This document shows positions 57,782-64,000 of a DNA stretch of 64,000 bases, piece by piece (positions within the stretch are counted from its first letter, which is position 1; each line of letters starts with the position of its first letter). The translations under genes and the position numbers were made by a program. Under the pieces are notes generated by a model. It saw nothing but the letters and a program-made list of their open reading frames with translations. It was not told the origin of the DNA and did not search any database. This DNA is from Variovorax paradoxus (GTDB lineage: Bacteria; Pseudomonadota; Gammaproteobacteria; Burkholderiales; Burkholderiaceae_C): NCBI GenBank assembly GCA_016806145.1, contig CP063166.1, positions 1,860,001 to 1,924,000 on the forward strand. Reading direction: 5' to 3'.

Positions 57782-58405
57782 ATGACCCCGACATCGCTTC
57801 TCCTTCGTCTGCTGCCGTGCGCCGCGGCCTGCACCCTGACGGCCACCGCCTTCGCGCAGGGCGTGCTCGTGCCCCAGGCACCGCCCGCGCCGCCGCAGGA
57901 CGTGCTGACGCGCGCGGCCACCAGCGTGGGCGTGAAGCGCTGCCTGCCGGCGATCACGCGGCTGTCCTCGCTGACCGTGCAGGGCAGTCGCAGCCACGAC
58001 GTGTTGCTCGACTGGGACCGCAAGCGCCCCGACAGCGGCCCGGTGTTCTCGCTGATCGGCATCGAGTTCCCGAATGCGGGCGTGGCGGGCTCGATCACCG
58101 CGATCCCCGACGACAGCGGCGCCTGCACCGTGGCGGCCGAACGCATCTCGGTGGCACCCTTCACCTGCGCGAGCATCGCCCAGCAGGAGCTGCCGAACTA
58201 CCGCGCGACCAGGCTGCTGCCGGTCTACACGGTCTACACCGACGACAAGGAGCCGACCTCGTCGGTGTCGCTGATCGATTCGCCGCCGGGCTGCCTCGTG
58301 ATCCGGCGCTATGTCGAATACGGCTGGCGCGAGCCGACTGCCGCGGCAGCGGCCCCGGCGGCCGCGCCCGCACCGGCCGCGCAGCAGGCACCGAAGCGGC
58401 GCTGA
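57782..58405 (+). CDS. Secreted protein of unknown function with four cysteines
   Basis: The 207-residue protein has a signal peptide (LLLRLLPCAAACTLTATAFA, cleavage after AFAQ or AFA near residue 25). The mature domain is about 150 residues with four Cys (in VKRCLPAI, SGACTVAA, FTCASI and PGCLVI) that could form two disulfides. An Ala/Pro-rich tail ends it. No family was recognised. It follows DUF2827 copy 3 by 26 bases on the same strand. It may be a periplasmic accessory of the adhesin locus or an unrelated passenger. Confidence 0.7.
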   Translation: MTPTSLLLRLLPCAAACTLTATAFAQGVLVPQAPPAPPQDVLTRAATSVGVKRCLPAITRLSSLTVQGSRSHDVLLDWDRKRPDSGPVFSLIGIEFPNAGVAGSITAIPDDSGACTVAAERISVAPFTCASIAQQELPNYRATRLLPVYTVYTDDKEPTSSVSLIDSPPGCLVIRRYVEYGWREPTAAAAAPAAAPAPAAQQAPKRR

Positions 58406-58543
58406 GCCGCGCGGCGCCGGGCGCGCCGGCAATGCAAGCCCGTCTCCGACACGCGCGGTCGTCCTCGGCCGGCCGTCCCCGGGCCCCTGCGGCCGCACCA
58501 TGGCTGAGCGCCGCGCGCCTGCCTCGCGGCGAAGGAGACACGC

Positions 58544-60829
58544 ATGCCGCTGGCCTCGTTGATCGGCCGCTGGGCCATGAAGCCTTTCTCGAAGGCGCTG
58601 CCGCCGCTGGGCGACACCGAACGCGCCGCGCTCGAGGCGGGCACCGTCGGTTTCGAAGGCCAGTTGTTCGCCGGCCGCCCCGATTTCGACGCGCTTGCGG
58701 CCTTCGGGCCCAACCGTCTGACCGAGCGCGAACAGGACTTCATCGACCGCGAGGTGCGCACGCTGTGCGCGATGCTCGACGACCATGCGATCGACGAAGC
58801 GAAGGACCTGCCGCCCGAGGTGTGGCGCCACCTGCGCGAAAAGCGCTTCTTCGGGATGATCATTCCCGAGGAGTTCGGCGGCCTCGGCTTCGGCCACCAC
58901 GCCCATGCGACGGTGGTGGCGCGCATCGCCACCGTCAACGTCGCTACCGCGGTCACGGTGATGGTGCCCAACTCGCTCGGCCCGGCCGAGCTGCTGCTGC
59001 GCTACGGCACCGACGATCAAAAGCACCACTACCTGCCGCGCCTGGCCGATGGCCGCGAGCTGCCGTGCTTCGGCCTGACCTCGCCCTACGCGGGCTCCGA
59101 TGCCGCCTCGATCCCCGACCGCGGCGTGCTGGTGGAGCGCGAGTTCGAGGGCCGGCCAACGCGCGGCTTCCTGGTCGACTTCGACAAGCGCTACATCACG
59201 CTGGCGCCCGTGGCCACCGTGGTCGGCCTCGCTTTCCACGCGGTCGACGAGAGCCGGCCCGAGGGCCAGCGCGATCTCGGCATCACCTGCGCGCTGATCC
59301 CGGTGCCGCACGCGGGCATGGAGATCGGCCGGCGCCATCGTCCGATGGACAGCGCCTTCATGAACGGCCCGATCCACGGCCGCCAGGTCTTCGTGCCGAT
59401 GGACTGGGTGATCGGCGGCGAGCCGCAGGTCGGCCAGGGCTGGCGCATGCTGATGGAGTGCCTGGCCGCGGGCCGCGCCATCTCGCTGCCCGCGCTCGGC
59501 TCGGCGATGCAGCAGACCGCGCTGTTCGTGAGCAACGGCTATGGCCGCATCCGCGAGCAGTTCGGCCTGCCGGTGGGCAAGTTCCACGCGGTGGCGGGGC
59601 TGGTGGCGCAGATGGCGGCTGAGCTCTATGCGAGCGATGCCGCGCGCCGCTTCACCGCCTGCGCGCTCGACGCCGGCGAACGGCCCAGCGTGGCAAGCGC
59701 GATCCTCAAGGTGCAGCTGACCGAGGCCGGCCGGCGCGCGGTCAACCACGGCATGGACATCCTCGGCGGCAAGGGCATCATCTCCGGCCCCTCGAACCTG
59801 CTGGGCGTGGCCTACCGGCAGGCGCCGATCGCGATCACGGTGGAAGGCGCCAACATCCTCACACGCGCGCTGATCGTGTTCGGCCAGGGCGCGGTGCGCT
59901 GCCATCCGCACGTGCTCGACGAGATGGCCGCGGTGCAGGCGAACGACGAGACCGCGCTCGGCAAGGCGCTGATGGCGCATGGCGGGCACGTGGCGCGCAA
60001 CCTCTGGCACAGCCTGTTCGGCGCGCCGGTGCTGGGCCGCCCGCCCGAGGCGCTGGCGCCCGAGGCCCGGCTGATCGCGCGCATGAGCGCCAAGTACGCG
60101 CTCACCGCCGACCTCGCCATGGGCATGCTCGGCGGCAAGCTCAAGCGCATGGAACTGCTGTCGGCGCGGCTCGGCGACGTGCTGGCCCATCTGTACCTGG
60201 CGAGCGCCTGCGTCTGGCGCTACGGCGTGGAGGCGGCGCCCGAGATGCTGCCCTTCGCGCAGGCCGCGATCCGCGTGCAGCTCGACCAGGCGGCGGCGAT
60301 CCTGCACGACCTCTATGCCAACCTGCCCACGCCGGGCCGGCGCTTCATCGGCGCGCTGGTGCTGCGGCGCACCGCGCACCTGGCGCCGCTGCGCGACGTG
60401 CAGCTGCTGGCGCTGGCCGAGACGCTGCGCACCCGGCCCGACGTGGTCGCTCGGCTGGTGCCCGATCTCAGCGAACCCGCGGCCGGCGGCCTGCGCGACC
60501 TGATGAGCGCGCTGGAACTCGGCGACCGGCTCGGCGACGAAACCGCGGCGCTCAACAAGGTGCTGCGGCGCACGAACTCGCTCGAGGCCGCGGCCCGCAC
60601 GGCGGCCGATCCGGCGCTCGCGCTGGCCTATCTGCGCGCGGCCGACAAGGTGATCCAGGTCGACGACGTGCCGGGGCCGAAGGCGCGCGACGAGGAAGAG
60701 GCGGGGGCAGGCGCGCTCAGCCCGCCGCGCCAGCCTGCGCCTTCGCCTGCGCAACCAGGGCCGGCAGCGCCGCCGCCGTCTGCGCATCGGCCGGAAAGAA
60801 CGACTCCACCGCGAGTTCCTGCAACGTGA
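58544..60829 (+). CDS. fadE: FadE-type acyl-CoA dehydrogenase
   Basis: FadE catalyses the first dehydrogenation of fatty-acid beta-oxidation. The 761-residue product has the long FadE layout: an acyl-CoA dehydrogenase core (IIPEEFGGLGFGHHAHATVV, GLTSPYAGSDAASIPD, HGMDILGGKGI, and the FadE-type VEGANILTRALIVFGQGAVR). A DUF1974-type C-terminal domain follows (ILHDLYANLPTPGRRFIGAL to DKVIQVDDVPG). The last ~40 residues after EEEAGAG are Pro/Ala-rich and overlap the convergent XRE gene by 113 bases. The conserved part ends before that overlap, so the tail looks like read-through of a lost stop. The ATG at 58544 follows GAAGGAG closely. Confidence 0.92.
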   Translation: MPLASLIGRWAMKPFSKALPPLGDTERAALEAGTVGFEGQLFAGRPDFDALAAFGPNRLTEREQDFIDREVRTLCAMLDDHAIDEAKDLPPEVWRHLREKRFFGMIIPEEFGGLGFGHHAHATVVARIATVNVATAVTVMVPNSLGPAELLLRYGTDDQKHHYLPRLADGRELPCFGLTSPYAGSDAASIPDRGVLVEREFEGRPTRGFLVDFDKRYITLAPVATVVGLAFHAVDESRPEGQRDLGITCALIPVPHAGMEIGRRHRPMDSAFMNGPIHGRQVFVPMDWVIGGEPQVGQGWRMLMECLAAGRAISLPALGSAMQQTALFVSNGYGRIREQFGLPVGKFHAVAGLVAQMAAELYASDAARRFTACALDAGERPSVASAILKVQLTEAGRRAVNHGMDILGGKGIISGPSNLLGVAYRQAPIAITVEGANILTRALIVFGQGAVRCHPHVLDEMAAVQANDETALGKALMAHGGHVARNLWHSLFGAPVLGRPPEALAPEARLIARMSAKYALTADLAMGMLGGKLKRMELLSARLGDVLAHLYLASACVWRYGVEAAPEMLPFAQAAIRVQLDQAAAILHDLYANLPTPGRRFIGALVLRRTAHLAPLRDVQLLALAETLRTRPDVVARLVPDLSEPAAGGLRDLMSALELGDRLGDETAALNKVLRRTNSLEAAARTAADPALALAYLRAADKVIQVDDVPGPKARDEEEAGAGALSPPRQPAPSPAQPGPAAPPPSAHRPERTTPPRVPAT

Positions 60830-61580
60830 TGTCGACCGGCGTGCCGAAGATGGTGGTGGTGCTGATGAAGCTCAGCACGCCGTTGGGCGTCACGAGCTGG
60901 AACGGCACCACCACGCCCGACAGCTCGCCGCCCGCGGGCGGGGTGTCGTGGCCGACGTGGGGCACGGGGTAGGCCGCGAGTTCGTCGTGCAGTTCGACCA
61001 GCACGCGGTCGCCGGTGGCGGCGATCTGCTGCTGCAGCCGTTCGAGCAGGTGGGTGCGCCACTGCGCGAGGTTGGCGATGCGCGAGGCCAGCCCGTCGGG
61101 CCGCAGGCTCAGGCGCAGCACATTGACCGGCGGCTTCAGCAGGTCGGCCGAGGCGCCTTGCATCAACAGCGGCACCAGCGCGTTGTAGGCCACGAGGTTC
61201 CAGTGGCGGTCCACCGCCAGCGCGGGAAAGGGCTCGTGCCCCTTGAGCACCAGGTCGACCGCGCGGCGCGCCGAGGCCATGGCCGGGTCGTCGAGCGAGC
61301 GCTGGCGGTACATCGGCGCGAAGCCCGCGGCCACCAGCAGCGCGTTGCGCTCGCGCAGCGGCACGTCCAGCCGCTCGGCCAGCCGCAGCACCATCTCGCG
61401 GCTCGGCGCGGCGCGGCCGGTTTCCACGTAGCTCAGGTGCCGGGTCGAGACCTCGGCCTCCTGCGCCAGGTCGAGCTGGCTCAGGCGGCGGTGGGTGCGC
61501 CAGTGCCGCAGGTGCACGCCGAAGGGGTCGCGCGCGCCCGGCTGGCCGGGCTTCGTGGGGTGGGGGCGGGGGGTGTTCAT
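60717..61580 (-). CDS. XRE-family regulator with MmyB-like ligand-binding domain
   Basis: The 287-residue protein has an HTH of the Cro/C1 type at residues ~20-80 (LRHWRTHRRLSQLDLAQEAE, STRHLSYVETGRAAPSREMV). A PAS-like MmyB/MLTR ligand-binding domain follows (DRHWNLVAYNALVPLLMQGA to the end). Its 3' end overlaps fadE. It diverges from a small membrane-protein gene across a 139-base spacer that contains a 21-bp palindrome, so autoregulation with control of the neighbour is likely. The effector is unknown; family members often bind fatty-acid-like molecules. Confidence 0.85.
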   Translation of the reverse strand: MNTPRPHPTKPGQPGARDPFGVHLRHWRTHRRLSQLDLAQEAEVSTRHLSYVETGRAAPSREMVLRLAERLDVPLRERNALLVAAGFAPMYRQRSLDDPAMASARRAVDLVLKGHEPFPALAVDRHWNLVAYNALVPLLMQGASADLLKPPVNVLRLSLRPDGLASRIANLAQWRTHLLERLQQQIAATGDRVLVELHDELAAYPVPHVGHDTPPAGGELSGVVVPFQLVTPNGVLSFISTTTIFGTPVDITLQELAVESFFPADAQTAAALPALVAQAKAQAGAAG

Positions 61581-61613
61581 GGGGCCGCATTCTGGCGCGC
61601 GGGCCGCGCATCG

Positions 61614-61634
61614 CCATGACCTGGCAGGTCATGG
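61614..61634. promoter_or_regulatory. Palindromic operator candidate CCATGACCTG-G-CAGGTCATGG
   Basis: Ten-base arms (61614-61623 and 61625-61634) match perfectly around one central base. The site sits between the divergent XRE regulator (start 61580) and the membrane-protein gene (start 61720). A perfect palindrome of this length in such a spacer is strong evidence for a dimeric regulator site. Confidence 0.75.
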
Positions 61635-61719
61635 ACGCTGTGCGCCGGTCCCGGAATCATCGACCCCAACGCAGCGAGATCCTCTTGCGGCGTACCACCC
61701 GAACCGAAGGAGAAACCTC

Positions 61720-62145
61720 ATGACCGCACGTTCCACGCTCTTCGCCTCGCCGCGTTTCCTGCCCCGCGTGATGTGGGCCGACGCCGCCTCCTGCGCCGGC
61801 ACCGGCGCGCTGCAGGTCGCTGTCACCGACACCCTGGCGCGCCTCACCGGCCTGCCGGCCGCGCTGCTGCTGGGCAGCGGCGTGTTCCTGCTGGCCTATG
61901 CCGCCGCGGCCGCCCTCATGGCCAGCCGTGCGACCCCGCCGCGCACGCTGATCGGCGTGGTCATGCTCGGCAACCTGGGCTGGGCCGTGGGCTGCGCCGC
62001 GCTGCTGGCCGGCGGCCTGTTCCCGGTGACCGCGCTGGGCGTGGCCTGGGTGCTGGCGCAGGCGGTGTGCGTGCTGGTGCTGGCCGAGCTGCTATGGAGC
62101 GGGCTGCGCGCGAGCCGGCCGGCGGCGCGGATGGCGCTGGCCTGA
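61720..62145 (+). CDS. Small integral membrane protein
   Basis: The 141-residue protein has three to four hydrophobic helices: LPAALLLGSGVFLLAYAAAA, TLIGVVMLGNLGWAVGCAAL, ALGVAWVLAQAVCVLVLAEL, and a weaker one near residues 20-38. There is no signal-peptide cleavage site. AAGGAG (61707-61712) lies 7 bases before the ATG. It diverges from the XRE gene and is probably its regulatory target. The function is not recognised; it resembles small uncharacterised membrane proteins common in Variovorax and Burkholderia. A terminator follows. Confidence 0.78.
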   Translation: MTARSTLFASPRFLPRVMWADAASCAGTGALQVAVTDTLARLTGLPAALLLGSGVFLLAYAAAAALMASRATPPRTLIGVVMLGNLGWAVGCAALLAGGLFPVTALGVAWVLAQAVCVLVLAELLWSGLRASRPAARMALA

Positions 62146-62169
62146 ACGCCTTCCGCCCTCAGGCCGTCG

Positions 62170-62194
62170 AGGCGCCCCGCGAGGGCGCCTTTTT
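62170..62194 (+). terminator. Intrinsic terminator after the small membrane protein
   Basis: An 8-bp stem AGGCGCCC/GGGCGCCT (62170-62177 with 62183-62190) has a 5-base loop and is followed by TTTT. It separates the gene from acnA. Confidence 0.82.
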
Positions 62195-62336
62195 CATGGC
62201 CGCGCGAGGGGGCTTTTCGTCCCTGGCCGCCATGGCCTTCCGCCCCCGCCGATGCGATGCCTGACTACAGCAATTGACATTCATCCCTGCTAACCTTTGA
62301 GGCGCTTCACGAACACATTCCCAAGGAGTTCCACAC

Positions 62337-64000
<1,664 letters not shown>

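Noticed and set aside
42921..58405. Genomic island flanked by tRNA, att repeats or integrase
   Set aside because: No tRNA gene, direct-repeat pair at the borders, integrase or transposase was found, so mobility cannot be claimed.
57746..60787. A 1,013-codon minus-strand frame opposite fadE
   Set aside because: Antisense to fadE, which has complete family motifs; product lacks any.
62274..62302. A TTGACA hexamer upstream of acnA as a sigma-70 promoter
   Set aside because: No acceptable -10 hexamer at 16-18 bases; left as a remark only.

Overview
The window is a GC-rich chromosomal segment of a betaproteobacterium. Gene content and order (era-recO-pdxJ-acpS-nagZ; leuCDB-asd-fimV-truA-trpFBA-accD; gltA-sdhE-sdhBADC with a divergent gntR/mdh pair; tam-citE-like-acnB ... 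acnA) fit the Comamonadaceae, most likely a Variovorax-like organism. The family call is firm; the genus call is inference from synteny. No rRNA, tRNA, IS element, prophage or CRISPR array was seen.

Layout. 1-3.4 kb: the end of era and four tightly coupled housekeeping genes with ATGA overlaps. 3.4-5.7 kb: two glycosyltransferase-like genes, one carrying two copies of its catalytic domain. 5.7-10 kb: on the minus strand, a LON-substrate-binding-domain protein, lysS, a yegD-like Hsp70 and a YgjP-type metallopeptidase. 10-23.8 kb: yggT, then a long minus-strand cluster read as lysR-leuC-leuD-leuB-asd-fimV-truA-trpF-trpB-trpA-accD. fimV is split by an apparent one-base frameshift in its Ala/Pro linker. 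23.9-30.3 kb: an AraC-type regulator and a 1,750-residue classical (type Va) autotransporter, both lying between leuC/lysR and gltA. 30.4-42.8 kb: TCA-cycle genes (gltA, sdhE, sdhBADC, a GntR regulator, mdh, tam, a CitE-like lyase, a secreted protein, acnB).

42.9-58.4 kb is the most unusual part. A 3,316-residue trimeric autotransporter adhesin (TAA) has a YadA-type head, a stalk of about 100 copies of an 18-residue Ser/Thr-rich repeat (54 bp each), a second short head, a neck and a YadA anchor. It is bracketed by sugar-transfer-like genes: a divergent pair (a DUF2827-family gene plus a GT-A-like gene with a DAD motif) upstream, and two more DUF2827-family genes just downstream, followed by a small secreted protein. 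I infer a dedicated adhesin-glycosylation locus inserted between acnB and acnA. The genes, repeats and motifs are visible in the sequence; the glycosylation role is inference.

58.5-64 kb: a fadE-type acyl-CoA dehydrogenase, an XRE-family regulator with a 21-bp palindromic operator candidate, a small membrane protein, and the 5' part of acnA, which runs off the end of the window.
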